DNA from: Paracoccus gahaiensis
GTDB lineage: Bacteria; Pseudomonadota; Alphaproteobacteria; Rhodobacterales; Rhodobacteraceae
NCBI RefSeq assembly: GCF_005048225.1
Contig: NZ_SUNI01000024.1
Coordinates: forward strand, 1 to 50,836
DNA length: 50,836 nucleotides
Direction of reading: 5' to 3'
The notes beneath the pieces are model-generated. The model was given only the letters and a program-made list of their open reading frames with translations. It had not been told where the DNA came from and ran no database searches. How positions within the stretch are numbered: the first letter of the stretch is position 1; each line of letters opens with the position of its first letter. A program made the translations under genes and the position numbers. Below, piece by piece: positions 26,429 through 34,512 of this stretch.

Positions 26429-27760
26429 ATGTCCCCGACCGGCGCGCTGGCCGATGCGGCGCAGGCCTTCCTCGACGCCCATCCGGCGGTCGAGGCCATC
26501 GACATCTCGCTGGCCGACCTGCACGGCATCGGGCGCGGCAAGATGATCCGCCGCCACGAGCTGGCGGGCCTGTTCCAGGGCGGGCGCGGTATGCCCGCCT
26601 CGCTGTTCGCGCAGGATATCGAGGGCAATGACGTCGCGGGCGCCCTTGCCACGCAGGATGACGGCGGCGGCGACAGCCTGTGCTGGCCGGTGGCGGGCAC
26701 GCTTGGGGTGCAGCCGAACGGGCGGGGGCTGGTGCTGCTGCAGATGTTCGGGTCGGACGGCGCGCCCGTGCCCCATGACCCGCGCGGCGCGATGATGGCC
26801 CAGATCGCCCGCGCGCAGGGCATGGGCTTTCAGCCGATGGGCGCGCTGGAGCTGGAGTTCTACCTGCTGGATGCCGCAGGCGGCCCCGCCCGCGCGCCGA
26901 TGGGGGGGCGGCGCATGTCGTCGACGAACTGCATGTCGGTCGACGAGCTGGACGAGATGTCGCCCTTCTTCGACGCCGTCTATGCGGCCGCCGCCAGCTT
27001 CGATCTGCCGCTCGAGACGCTGATCTCGGAATATGCGCAGGGCCAGTTCGAGCTGACCCTGCGCTATCGCGATCTGGCGCGGGCGGCGGATGACATCATG
27101 CTGGCCAAGCAGATCCTGCGCAGCACCGCGCGGCGTTTCGGGATGCGGGCCTGCTTCATGCCCAAGCCCTTTGCGGGGCGGTCCGGCTCGGGGATGCATC
27201 TGCATCTGTCGCTGACCGATCCGGTCGAGGGGGGAAACCTGTTCGCGGATCGGGACGGCGCGATCTCGCCCCTGATGCTGCACGCCATCGGCGGCGTGCG
27301 GGCGGCGATGGCCGACACGATGCTGGTGCTGGGCCCGACGCTGAATTCCTGGCGCAGGCTGGGAGGGGCGATCTATTCGCCCGCCTCCAATACCTGGGGC
27401 CGCGATGACCGCAACGTGGCATTGCGCATCCCGGGCGGCCGCCCCGCCGCGCGTCATTTCGAACATCGCGTGGCCGGGGTGGATGCCAACCCCTATCTGG
27501 TCGCCGCCGTGGTTCTGGGTACCGCGCTGGACGGGATCGCGGCCAAGGCCGATCCCGGCCCCGAAGCCTCGACCGAAGGCGCCCCGGCACTGCCCCTCAG
27601 CTGGGCCGACGCCATCGAGACCTTTGCGGCCTCGGCCCCGCTCTGCCGCATCCTCGGCCCCGAACTGCACGGCGCCCTGACCGCGATCAAGCGCGCCGAA
27701 TCCGCGCGTCTGGCCGACCATGTCACCGAGATCGAATGGCAGCTTTACTCGGGCCTCTGA
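26429..27760 (+). CDS. Glutamine synthetase family protein (gamma-glutamylpolyamine synthetase-like)
   Basis: 443 residues from ATG 26429, with GGGGCGG eight bases upstream; GTG 26420 overlapping the previous stop is an alternative. The GS catalytic fold is clear: ALELEFYLLD (Glu 141 and 143), EYAQGQFELTL (Glu 201 and 208), SGSGMHLHLSL (His 257), WGRDDRNVALRIPGG (ATP and glutamate contacts) and HFEHRVAGVDANPYL. The length and sequence fit the PuuA/GlnA-like group, which adds glutamate to putrescine or other amines. The tyrosine adenylylation site of true GlnA is not apparent. It is the last gene of the plus-strand amine operon, next to a SpuC-like enzyme, which supports polyamine use over nitrogen assimilation. 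Confidence 0.86.
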   Translation: MSPTGALADAAQAFLDAHPAVEAIDISLADLHGIGRGKMIRRHELAGLFQGGRGMPASLFAQDIEGNDVAGALATQDDGGGDSLCWPVAGTLGVQPNGRGLVLLQMFGSDGAPVPHDPRGAMMAQIARAQGMGFQPMGALELEFYLLDAAGGPARAPMGGRRMSSTNCMSVDELDEMSPFFDAVYAAAASFDLPLETLISEYAQGQFELTLRYRDLARAADDIMLAKQILRSTARRFGMRACFMPKPFAGRSGSGMHLHLSLTDPVEGGNLFADRDGAISPLMLHAIGGVRAAMADTMLVLGPTLNSWRRLGGAIYSPASNTWGRDDRNVALRIPGGRPAARHFEHRVAGVDANPYLVAAVVLGTALDGIAAKADPGPEASTEGAPALPLSWADAIETFAASAPLCRILGPELHGALTAIKRAESARLADHVTEIEWQLYSGL

Positions 27761-27804
27761 CGGCACAAGGCACCCTGTAGCGGGCTGATGCCCGGCCGGC
27801 GCAC

Positions 27805-28446
27805 CTACCAGCGCAGCAGCCGGCGCCCGGCCACAGCGCCCGCCGCCGTGCAGATGGCCATCGCCAGCCCGTACCAGAGGGTGAAGAACAGCGGCGAATC
27901 CTCGGTGCAATAGAGCGCATAGCCCGCCGTCGCGGCGGCCGAGGCTGCCAGCCCGACCAGCCCGCCGGTCAGGGCCGGGCGCAGGGCCGCGCCGCGCCGG
28001 AACAGGATCAGGCCCAGTAGAAGGGCCGGGGCCGACAGGGCGGTGATCGACAGAAGGCAGGCGGCAGCGCTGTGGCCCATGATCCCGGGCAGCACCAGCC
28101 CCGGGGGCGTCTGCACCAGCCGCGCCCCGAACAACCCCACCGCGGCCAGCGCCGGAAGCGCCAGCAGCCCCAGGGGCAGGCCTACGCCCGGACGCGCCGA
28201 GCGCAGCGCCAGCATCAGCGCCAGCGGCGCCAGGACCAGGGGCAGGATCAGCTTGGCCAGCACCTGCGGATCGGCCAGGGCGGGCAGCAGGTCGGCGCGG
28301 GGACCGGCCAGCGTCAGGAACAGGGCCAGCGCCAGGCCCACCGCGCCCAGCATCAGGCTGGCGGTGCCGCGCCCGGACAGTCGCGCCGGGGGCGGGGCCG
28401 TGGCCAGGCGGTGGATCAGATCCTCGGTCGAGGGTCGGTTCGTCAT
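27805..28446 (-). CDS. nrsF: NrsF (DUF1109) membrane anti-sigma factor
   Basis: 213 residues with about six hydrophobic segments after a short soluble N-terminus (STEDLIHRLATAPPPARL), the architecture of DUF1109/NrsF. The start overlaps the sigma gene by four bases (ATGA). Cysteines are C130 (GHSAAACLLS), C180 (YALYCTEDSP) and C199. From memory, the Caulobacter SigF anti-sigma factor needs two conserved cysteines, near 131 and 181, to sense metals, so C130 and C180 fit well. It should hold SigF at the membrane until metal or oxidant stress releases it. It is the last gene of the bufferin operon. Confidence 0.88.
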   Translation of the reverse strand: MTNRPSTEDLIHRLATAPPPARLSGRGTASLMLGAVGLALALFLTLAGPRADLLPALADPQVLAKLILPLVLAPLALMLALRSARPGVGLPLGLLALPALAAVGLFGARLVQTPPGLVLPGIMGHSAAACLLSITALSAPALLLGLILFRRGAALRPALTGGLVGLAASAAATAGYALYCTEDSPLFFTLWYGLAMAICTAAGAVAGRRLLRW

Positions 28447-29081
28447 TTCATCCTCTCTGCCAGCTCGGACAGGCGTTTCATGGCCCGGTGCAGGGCGACG
28501 CGGGCGGCCCCCGCGCTCAGGCCCAACCCCCGGGCGGCGTCTTCGGTGCTGTGCCCCTCCAGCCGGACCGCGCGCACCAGCGCGGCCGAGCGGGCGTCGA
28601 TCATCCCCAGCATCCGGTCGGCGTCATGCGCGGCCAGGGGCGCGGGATCGGCCTCGGCGGCCAGGACCTCGGCCACGTCCTCCAGCGGCAGATGCAGCCG
28701 GTGGCCGCGCCGCCGGAAGGCATCGACCACCTTGTGGCGCGCCACCGCATACAGCCAGGGGCGCACCGGATGGCCCGGCGTCCAGCTGTGCCGCTTGAGA
28801 TGGATGGCCAGCAGCACCTCCTGCAGGATATCCTCGTGCAGGTCGGGTGGCAGGCCCCGCCCCCGCGCGCGGATCAGGCCGCGCAGGGGCGGCGTCACCT
28901 CGGTGAGAAACCGCAGGAAGGCGGCCGCGTCGCCCGCATTGGCCCGGGCCAGCAGCAGATCCCAGTCAGTCGTGCCGTCCAGGGCTGCCTCCTTCGCCGG
29001 ATGCGCGCGCGCGGGCAGTCTAGCCCGGACTGCCGCCGCCGGGCAATGCCAGGCCTGCGCCAGATCCGGGCCAAGGCTCAC
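28443..29081 (-). CDS. sigF: ECF sigma factor (SigF-type)
   Basis: The conserved protein runs from about LLLARANAGDAAAFLRFL to the stop at 28443. Region 2 has DILQEVLLAIHLKRHSW and RPWLYAVARHKVVDAFRRRG; region 4 has HSTEDAARGLGLSAGAARVA and LHRAMKRLSELAER. The coordinates use the GTG at 29081, which overlaps the thioredoxin-like stop (GTGA; 212 residues). However, a near-perfect AAGGAGG sits five bases before an in-frame CTG at 28982, which would give 179 residues, the usual size of this sigma group, and there is no ATG in between. I consider the CTG start quite possible. SigF should direct polymerase to the bufA promoter, making the operon self-controlling. Confidence 0.87.
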   Translation of the reverse strand: MSLGPDLAQAWHCPAAAVRARLPARAHPAKEAALDGTTDWDLLLARANAGDAAAFLRFLTEVTPPLRGLIRARGRGLPPDLHEDILQEVLLAIHLKRHSWTPGHPVRPWLYAVARHKVVDAFRRRGHRLHLPLEDVAEVLAAEADPAPLAAHDADRMLGMIDARSAALVRAVRLEGHSTEDAARGLGLSAGAARVALHRAMKRLSELAERMK

Positions 29082-29488
29082 GTCCTGGCGGCCAGCAGCG
29101 CGCGGTCCAGAAGCGCCGCGATGTCGTCCCGTGCGGTGCCCGCGACGATGCGGCCCAGTTCCTGCCGCCCCTTCAGCGCCACCAGGGTCGAGCGGCGCGG
29201 GATGGCCAGCGCCTGCGACAGCGCGCCGCGCCCGTGCTGGTCCCAATCGACGGTGATGAAGCGCAGATGCGCCTCGTAATCGGGGGTCTCGGCCTTCAGC
29301 GCCGCCAGGACGCGCTGCTGGGCGGCGCAGGTGCTGCACCAGTCGGTCCAGAAATCCAGCACGACGGTCTCGCCCGCCTCCAGGGCGGCCTCGGCCAGCC
29401 CCGGCGTGTAGAAGACGCGTTCAGAGGCATGGGCCGCGGGGGCCAGGGTCAAGGCTGCGGCCGAGATCAGAAGAGTGCGACGGTTCAT
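29078..29488 (-). CDS. Exported thioredoxin-fold protein
   Basis: 136 residues. The N-terminus MNRRTLLISAAALTLAPAAHA is an export signal with a twin-Arg-like start. The mature part is a thioredoxin fold with the active site WCSTC (C51, C54) in VVLDFWTDWCSTCAAQQR and the usual cis-Pro region IPRRSTLVAL. It resembles the C-terminal domain of DsbD and small TlpA-like reductants. Encoded directly after a CcdA-like membrane protein, it is the natural periplasmic partner for electrons passed across the membrane. Within the bufferin operon it probably keeps peptide or enzyme cysteines reduced; this role is inferred. Confidence 0.85.
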   Translation of the reverse strand: MNRRTLLISAAALTLAPAAHASERVFYTPGLAEAALEAGETVVLDFWTDWCSTCAAQQRVLAALKAETPDYEAHLRFITVDWDQHGRGALSQALAIPRRSTLVALKGRQELGRIVAGTARDDIAALLDRALLAART

Positions 29489-29504
29489 GATGTCCTCGTG
29501 AGGG

Positions 29505-30236
29505 TCAGAAGGTGACGGAAAGGTCGATCAGCCAGGCGGGCAGCCAGGCGATCAGCAGCGCTTCGGCCCGGTGGTGCAGGCCGGTGGCGAGGGCCAGGCC
29601 CACGGCGACGAAGGCCAGGCCCAGGGCAGGGCGGGCGCGGGCGGCCAGTCCCGCCATCCGGCGCGCATTCCGGCGCAGCCAGCCGCGCAGGCCATAGGCC
29701 CCGGCCAGGATCAGGGTCGAGACGCCAAGCGCGAAGGCCGCCATGGTCGCGCCCGCGCGCAGCAGGTCCTGGCCGGTGCTGGCCAGCGCGATGGCGGCGC
29801 CCAGGGTGGGGCCGATGCAGGGGCTCCAGACCGCGCCCAGAAGCGCGCCGCCCGCGAATTCCTGCCGCAGCCCCCGGTCTTGGCCCCGGTCCTGGCCCCG
29901 CCCCTGCGGCATCCGGGCATCGGCGGCCTGGGCCAGCCCGGCCGTGGCGGTGGCGAAGCGCCGCCCCATGGCGGGGGTCAGCATCACCAGGCCGAAGCCC
30001 ACCATCGCCAGCGCCGCGACCTGCGCCACATCCTCGGGGTAAAGCCCGATGGCCGGGCCCAGGGCGGCGACGCCCAGCCCCAGGGCCACGAAGGACGCCG
30101 ACAGGCCCGCCGCCAGCGCCAGCGGACCGCGCGGATCGGCGCCCAGGCTGGCGGTCAGCACGATGGGCAGCACCGGCAGCACGCAGGGATTGATCAGCGT
30201 CAGCAGGCCGGCGAGATAGGCGAGGATCAGGTCCAT
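29505..30236 (-). CDS. CcdA/DsbD-type membrane thiol-redox transporter
   Basis: 243 residues, starting one base after the DoxX stop (TGAGATG); the longer frame to 30326 lies inside that gene. Six or more hydrophobic helices are visible. The two membrane cysteines that define CcdA/DsbD-beta are present: C18 in LINPCVLPVLP and C140 in WSPCIGPTLGAA. The cytoplasmic loop between the halves (about 107-125) contains a short repeat (GRGQDRGQDRG) from tandem 12-bp units near 29878-29901. It carries electrons from cytoplasmic thioredoxin to a periplasmic acceptor, most likely the thioredoxin-like protein encoded 16 bases downstream. Confidence 0.87.
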   Translation of the reverse strand: MDLILAYLAGLLTLINPCVLPVLPIVLTASLGADPRGPLALAAGLSASFVALGLGVAALGPAIGLYPEDVAQVAALAMVGFGLVMLTPAMGRRFATATAGLAQAADARMPQGRGQDRGQDRGLRQEFAGGALLGAVWSPCIGPTLGAAIALASTGQDLLRAGATMAAFALGVSTLILAGAYGLRGWLRRNARRMAGLAARARPALGLAFVAVGLALATGLHHRAEALLIAWLPAWLIDLSVTF

Positions 30237-30237
30237 C

Positions 30238-30657
30238 TCAGCGGTCCAGCCGCAGCAGATGGTCCAGCGAGATCCGCCCCGGTCCCCGGGCCGCCACCGC
30301 CAGCAGCGCCGCCGCCCACAGCCCATGCGTGATCCAGGCGCCGGGATAGACGAAGATCTGGATCACCACCGTCATCGCCAGCAGGCCGAGCGCCGAGAGC
30401 CGCGTCAGCAGTCCCAGGATCATCAGCACCGGCAGCGCATGTTCGGCCAGGGTCGCCAGCACCGCCGCCACCTCGGAGGGGATCAGCGGCAGGGCGTATT
30501 CATGTTCGAAGAGGAACCAGGTCTGGTCGCGGAGGCGCAGCCCCTCGACCTTGGTGCGGCCCGATTGCCAGAAGACCAGCGCCGGAAAGACCCGCAGCAT
30601 CATCGCCACCAGATCGGCGGGAATGCGGGCGGGCAGGGCGTTGAGGCGGCTCAGCAT
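30238..30657 (-). CDS. bufD: DoxX-family membrane protein of the bufferin operon
   Basis: 139 residues from ATG 30657, which overlaps the bufC stop by seven bases. About four hydrophobic segments are visible: [20 protein letters not shown], an amphipathic loop with [20 protein letters not shown], then [20 protein letters not shown] and a final helix. This is the DoxX pattern. DoxX proteins recur as the fourth gene of DUF2282-DUF692-DUF2063 operons, called bufD in Caulobacter. Its biochemical role there is unsettled; it may couple quinones or oxygen to the maturation step. Confidence 0.84.
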   Translation of the reverse strand: MLSRLNALPARIPADLVAMMLRVFPALVFWQSGRTKVEGLRLRDQTWFLFEHEYALPLIPSEVAAVLATLAEHALPVLMILGLLTRLSALGLLAMTVVIQIFVYPGAWITHGLWAAALLAVAARGPGRISLDHLLRLDR

Positions 30658-31400
30658 GGCGCGCCCGCCTCGACGAGGGCACCCGCGCGCATCAGCGCCA
30701 CCAGGCGCGGGCCGGGATCGTGGCCGGGCTGGACCTGCTCTGCGGCGCGGGCGGCGCGGGCCAGGGGGGCGCCTGCGGCCAGCGCCGCGATCAGGGCCGC
30801 ATCGGCGGGGGGGATCGCCTCGACCGGCACCTCGCCGCGCGGATCGCGCAGGATCAGCGCGATCTGCGCCGTGCCGGGCAGGGGCGTCTCGGGCGCGCCG
30901 GGCTGGTGGCGCTGCCAGATCGACACGGCGGGATGGTCCAGCCGCAGCACGGCCAGCGAGGGATGCAGATGCAGGCGCAGCCGCGCGGGATCGGCCCCGG
31001 CCAGCGCCGCCGGATCCAGGGGCCGCGCATCGGCGGCGTGATAGGCCCGGCCCCGGGCGAACTCGATCCGCGCGACATCGGCGATCCAGGGCAGATGGGC
31101 CAGCGGCGCAAAGCCCGACAGGAAGGCCGCGAAGCCCGCCCCCCACTCCGCCAGCACCGGCGAGCGGGGCGGATCCTCGGCCAGATAGGCGCGGGCCAGC
31201 GCGGCGAAGAAGGGCGCGCCCACCAGCCGCTCGATTACCGGAAAGCGCCGGGCCAGCGCCCGGGACAGGCTGGTGGCCACGTTGTTGCGATAGACGTCGA
31301 AGCGGCGGGCGGCCTCGGCGGGATCGGTTGCGGTCACGCCGGGCGGCAGGGGGCCGCCGCGCAGGGCGGCCTGAAAGCGGGTCAGGATCTCAGCCTGCAT
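30651..31400 (-). CDS. bufC: BufC/HvfC partner protein (DUF2063)
   Basis: 249 residues, overlapping the bufB stop by 11 bases. The N-terminal DUF2063 domain is recognisable by [31 protein letters not shown] and [20 protein letters not shown]. The C-terminal half ([20 protein letters not shown]) is a less conserved RRE-like domain seen in these partners. BufC proteins recruit the precursor peptide to the MNIO enzyme. The coupling of bufB and bufC, with overlapping ends, fits a stable complex. Confidence 0.87.
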   Translation of the reverse strand: MQAEILTRFQAALRGGPLPPGVTATDPAEAARRFDVYRNNVATSLSRALARRFPVIERLVGAPFFAALARAYLAEDPPRSPVLAEWGAGFAAFLSGFAPLAHLPWIADVARIEFARGRAYHAADARPLDPAALAGADPARLRLHLHPSLAVLRLDHPAVSIWQRHQPGAPETPLPGTAQIALILRDPRGEVPVEAIPPADAALIAALAAGAPLARAARAAEQVQPGHDPGPRLVALMRAGALVEAGAPC

Positions 31401-32232
31401 GGGTGGGCGCCTTGGTCAGGATGCGGTCGGCGCGGGCGGCCTCGGCGGCCAGGACCGGCCAGGCGGGCAGGTCGTTGTCCCATTCGACCAGCGTCGGGCG
31501 GGGGCCGATCCGGGCGATCACCTCGGCGTAGAGCGTCCAGACCGGATCGGCCACCGCCGCCCCGTGGCTGTCGATCAGCAGGGGCCCCGAGGGCAGGTCC
31601 TCGGCATCGTGGCCGCCCAGATGGATCTCGCCCACGGCCGCCAGGGCGAAGTGGTCCAGATAGGCGCGCGGATCGCTGCGGTGGTTGGTGCAGGACACGA
31701 AGACGTTGTTGATGTCCAGCAGCAGCCCGCAGCCGGTGCGGAAGGCGATCTCGGCCAGGAACTGCGTCTCGGGGATGTCGGATTGCGCGAAAAGGACGTA
31801 GGTCGCGGGGTTTTCCAGCAGCAGGCGGCGGCCAAGCCGGTCCTGCACCTCGTCGACATGATCGCAGACCCGGTCCACCGTCTCCTGCGTGTAGGGCAGG
31901 GGCAGCAGGTCGTTCAGGTATTCCGTCCCGTGGCTGGACCAGGCCAGATGTTCGGAAAAGCTTTCCGGCTGATAGCGGTCGCAGAGCCGCCGCAGCCGCA
32001 CAAGATGATCCGCGTCCAGCCGGCCCGCCCCGCCGATCGACAGCCCGACCCCATGCACCGAGATCGGGTAGTCGGCCCTCAGCGCGGTCAGCTGCGCATG
32101 GGGCGGCCCGCCCGCGCCCATGTAGTTCTCGGCATGGATCTCGAAGAACGAGACCGGCTGCGGGGCGCTGCGGATCGCGGCGAAATGCTCGGGCTTGAAG
32201 CCGACACCGGCGCGCGGGGGCAGATGCGTCAT
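31390..32232 (-). CDS. bufB: MNIO enzyme BufB (DUF692), bufferin maturase
   Basis: 280 residues from ATG 32232 with AAGGAA upstream. The DUF692 TIM barrel starts [12 protein letters not shown] and carries the iron-ligand motifs of multinuclear non-heme iron oxidases: [60 protein letters not shown] and LVEWDND. Enzymes of this family use a di- or tri-iron centre and oxygen to remodel cysteines of a ribosomally made peptide. In bufferins the product is reported to be a thiooxazole heterocycle that binds copper. The substrate here is the BufA peptide encoded 62 bases upstream. Confidence 0.93.
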   Translation of the reverse strand: MTHLPPRAGVGFKPEHFAAIRSAPQPVSFFEIHAENYMGAGGPPHAQLTALRADYPISVHGVGLSIGGAGRLDADHLVRLRRLCDRYQPESFSEHLAWSSHGTEYLNDLLPLPYTQETVDRVCDHVDEVQDRLGRRLLLENPATYVLFAQSDIPETQFLAEIAFRTGCGLLLDINNVFVSCTNHRSDPRAYLDHFALAAVGEIHLGGHDAEDLPSGPLLIDSHGAAVADPVWTLYAEVIARIGPRPTLVEWDNDLPAWPVLAAEAARADRILTKAPTHAG

Positions 32233-32260
32233 GGGGGCGTTCCTTCGGACCTGAAAGGGG

Positions 32261-32290
32261 GGCCGGGCGCGCGCAGGGACGCGCCCGGCC
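32261..32290 (-). other. Intercistronic hairpin between bufA and bufB
   Basis: GGCCGGGCGCG (32261-32271) pairs perfectly with CGCGCCCGGCC (32280-32290). No T-tract follows on the minus strand, so it should slow or partly stop transcription, or protect the bufA message, rather than fully terminate. This would give an excess of precursor peptide over the enzyme. Confidence 0.6.
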
Positions 32291-32294
32291 AGGG

Positions 32295-32600
32295 TCAGGC
32301 GGGAATGTCGCGGGTCAGCGGCTCCAGCGAGGCGGCGCGGGCGCTGCCATCGGGGGCGGCGGGAAGCTCCATCGACAGGCAGGTGCCGGCCGGGACCAGC
32401 GTCCAGGCATTGCCCTGATAATCGACGCTGGAGGTTCCGGCGCAGGTCGTGCCCGGCCCCGCCGCGCAATCGTTCTGCCCGGCGGTGGCGACGCCGTAGC
32501 ATTTCTCCATCTCCTGGGCCTGAACGGGGGTTGCCGCCATGGCGCCGAGGGCGCAGGCCAGCGAGGCGCCGAAGGCCAGGCGCGAGGTCATTGCAGTCAT
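32295..32600 (-). CDS. bufA: Bufferin precursor peptide BufA (DUF2282)
   Basis: 101 residues, first gene of the operon; GGGAG lies seven bases before ATG 32600. A Sec signal peptide (residues 1-29, ending ATPVQAQ) is unusual for modified peptides but typical of bufferins, which work in the periplasm. The mature part has exactly four cysteines, C34, C45, C53 and C74, in the family pattern [29 protein letters not shown] and VPAGTC. In Caulobacter the central cysteines are reported to become thiooxazoles that chelate copper. Here they would be C45 and C53. The C-terminal 25 residues are variable. Confidence 0.93.
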   Translation of the reverse strand: MTAMTSRLAFGASLACALGAMAATPVQAQEMEKCYGVATAGQNDCAAGPGTTCAGTSSVDYQGNAWTLVPAGTCLSMELPAAPDGSARAASLEPLTRDIPA

Positions 32601-32648
32601 GTCATGTCTCCCTGTCGCGGAAGGCAACCGCACCTTCCTGAAGGGCAG

Positions 32649-32674
32649 ATCGCCGGGGGGGCCAGCTTTGTTAC
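32649..32674 (-). promoter_or_regulatory. Putative SigF promoter of the bufferin operon
   Basis: On the minus strand GTAACA (32674-32669) and CGAT (32652-32649) are separated by exactly 16 bases. The Caulobacter SigF consensus, as I recall it, is GTAACC-N16-CGAA, so 8 of 10 positions match with identical spacing. Transcription would start near 32642, about 42 bases before the bufA start. Confidence 0.65.
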
Positions 32675-32757
32675 AGGGCCCTGCGGGATGATTTCCGGGC
32701 CGGGCCGGCGCGCGGCCTGCCCGCCGCAAAGGTTGACACGAGGCCCCCCGCGGGCCC

Positions 32758-33807
32758 ATGACTGCTGCGCAAGGGCAGCCCGGCCCTCCGGAAAAGCGAG
32801 ACACGTTGACAGATCCGACCGCGACCCATCCCGAATGGGGCTATGACGTGCTGCGGCGGGCGATCGATGCGGCGGGGATCAGCCTGTGGACCTGGAATGT
32901 CGACACCGACGCGGTCGCGATGGATGCCCGCGGCTATGACCTGTGGGGCCTGCCGGTCCGGGGCGCGCTGACCTTCGAGATCCTGTCCGAAAAGATCCAC
33001 CCCGCCGACCGCAACCGGGTCGGGGCGGCCTTTGCCGCGACGCGGGCTGTGGTCGGGTCCTACGAGATCGACTTCCGCACCGTGCATGGCGAGCAGGTGC
33101 GCTGGATCTCGGCCCGGGGCACGGGCGACGATGTCGGGATCGAGAACCACACGCTGTCGGGGGTGTTCCTGGACATCACCGACCGCAAGCAGGCCGAAGA
33201 GGGCCACGAGCTGCTGGCCGGCGAGATGAGCCACCGGGTCAAGAACCTTCTGGCCATCGCGACCGGCCTGACGCGGATCACCTCGCGCTCGTCCAGCTCG
33301 ATCGAGGACATGACGCGGCAGCTGATGACCCGGCTGACGGCGCTGGACCGGGCGCATGATCTGGTCCGGCCGCTGCCGGGCGGGCAGGGGCGCACGGCGC
33401 TTCTGGGCGACATCTTCACGGTGCTTCTGACGCCTTACGACGATGACGGGGCGTTCTCGGGGCGCATCCGCGTCGCGGTGCCGCGCATGGGGGTGGGCCA
33501 GGATACCGCGACGGCGCTGGCGCTGGCCGTGCACGAGCTGGCGACCAATTCGGTCAAGTACGGCGCGCTGTCGGTCGAGGACGGGACGCTGGACATCTCG
33601 GGCACGATGGAGGACGACATGGTGCAGGTCACCTGGACCGAACAGGGCGGCCCCCCGGTCCCGAAGGCCCCCGAGACCGACGGCTATGGCACCAGCCTGC
33701 TGCGGCAGACGATCGAGGGCCAGCTGGGAGGGTCGATCGTCCGCGACTGGTCCGAGAACGGCGCGATCATCACCCTGAGGCTGAGCACGGCGCGCATGGC
33801 GGGGTGA
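32758..33807 (+). CDS. PAS-containing HWE-family sensor histidine kinase
   Basis: 349 residues from ATG 32758; a TTG at 32806 would remove 16 poorly conserved residues and begin [10 protein letters not shown], and may be the true start. A PAS domain covers about 30-145 ([20 protein letters not shown] to [14 protein letters not shown]). The phosphoacceptor His159 is in [14 protein letters not shown], the N-box is [11 protein letters not shown] (259-269), and W293-x-E295 in VTWTEQGG gives the family its name. There is no membrane segment, so it is a soluble sensor, perhaps for light or redox through its PAS domain. Such kinases often feed the PhyR-EcfG general stress response. No cognate regulator is adjacent. 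It diverges from the bufferin operon. Confidence 0.87.
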   Translation: MTAAQGQPGPPEKRDTLTDPTATHPEWGYDVLRRAIDAAGISLWTWNVDTDAVAMDARGYDLWGLPVRGALTFEILSEKIHPADRNRVGAAFAATRAVVGSYEIDFRTVHGEQVRWISARGTGDDVGIENHTLSGVFLDITDRKQAEEGHELLAGEMSHRVKNLLAIATGLTRITSRSSSSIEDMTRQLMTRLTALDRAHDLVRPLPGGQGRTALLGDIFTVLLTPYDDDGAFSGRIRVAVPRMGVGQDTATALALAVHELATNSVKYGALSVEDGTLDISGTMEDDMVQVTWTEQGGPPVPKAPETDGYGTSLLRQTIEGQLGGSIVRDWSENGAIITLRLSTARMAG

Positions 33808-33825
33808 GGGGCGGCGCTCGGCGGG

Positions 33826-34512
33826 TCACGGCGTCGAGAGAAGGTATCCGAACCCCCGCTGGTTGTGGATCAGCCGCGCATCGCCGTCCTGATCCAGCTT
33901 CTTGCGCAGATAGGCGATATAGACCTCGACGATGTTCGTCTGCGGATCGAAGTTATAGCCCCAGACCCCCTTCAGGATATCCACGCGGGACTGCACCTTG
34001 TCGGGGCGTTCGGCCAGGAACCTCAGCAGCGCGAATTCGGTCACCGTCAGATCCAGATCGCGGTCGCGGCGCCTGGCCGTCTTGGCGTCCAGGTCCAGCC
34101 GCAGATCGCCGATCACGATTTCTGACTGCCGGTCGCCCCGGACCGGGGCCCGGCGCAGGAGGACGGCAATGCGGGCCAGCAGTTCCTCGAAGGCGAAGGG
34201 CTTGGTCATGTAATCGTCGGCGCCCGCGCCCAGACCCTCCAGCTTCTCGGACAGCGCGTCCTTGGCCGTCAGCATCAAGATCATCACGTCATGGCCCGCA
34301 TCGCGGATCTGCCGGCACAGATCGGCGCCATCCGCATCGGGCAGCATCCGGTCGAGCACGACCAGACTGTAGACGTCGTCCCGCAGCCGCCGGTCCAGAC
34401 CGGCGCCGCATTCGGCCAGATCGACGCGAAACCCCTCGGCCGTCAGCCCCCGGGCCAGCAGGCTGGCGATCTCGGCGTCATCCTCGACCACCAGGACGCG
34501 GTCGCCGGTCAT
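33826..34512 (-). CDS. OmpR-family response regulator
   Basis: 228 residues. The receiver domain has acidic residues DDAE (11-14), phosphoacceptor D54 in VVLDRMLPDADG and K104 in YMTKPF. The C-terminal winged helix is of the OmpR/PhoB type: LTVTEFALLRFLAERPDKVQ and ILKGVWGYNFDPQTNIVEVY, with IHNQRGFGYLL at the end. The receiver insert and order resemble the QseB/PmrA-like regulators. It is encoded after and overlaps the histidine kinase (ATGA). The spaced TCTAAT repeats upstream of the pair are a candidate target. Confidence 0.91.
   Translation of the reverse strand: MTGDRVLVVEDDAEIASLLARGLTAEGFRVDLAECGAGLDRRLRDDVYSLVVLDRMLPDADGADLCRQIRDAGHDVMILMLTAKDALSEKLEGLGAGADDYMTKPFAFEELLARIAVLLRRAPVRGDRQSEIVIGDLRLDLDAKTARRRDRDLDLTVTEFALLRFLAERPDKVQSRVDILKGVWGYNFDPQTNIVEVYIAYLRKKLDQDGDARLIHNQRGFGYLLSTP

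Noticed and set aside
27781..27794. Small hairpin CGGGC/GCCCG between the glutamine-synthetase-like gene and nrsF.
   Set aside because: A five-base GC stem without a T-tract is expected often at this base composition; not called a terminator.
29878..29901. Tandem 12-bp units in the CcdA-like gene as a candidate phase-variable repeat.
   Set aside because: Only two to three imperfect units encode a charged loop; too few to claim variation.
32733..32738. Consensus TTGACA just before the HWE kinase gene.
   Set aside because: The expected -10 position holds only C/G-rich sequence with about three matching bases, so I do not call a promoter, although it does cast doubt on ATG 32758.
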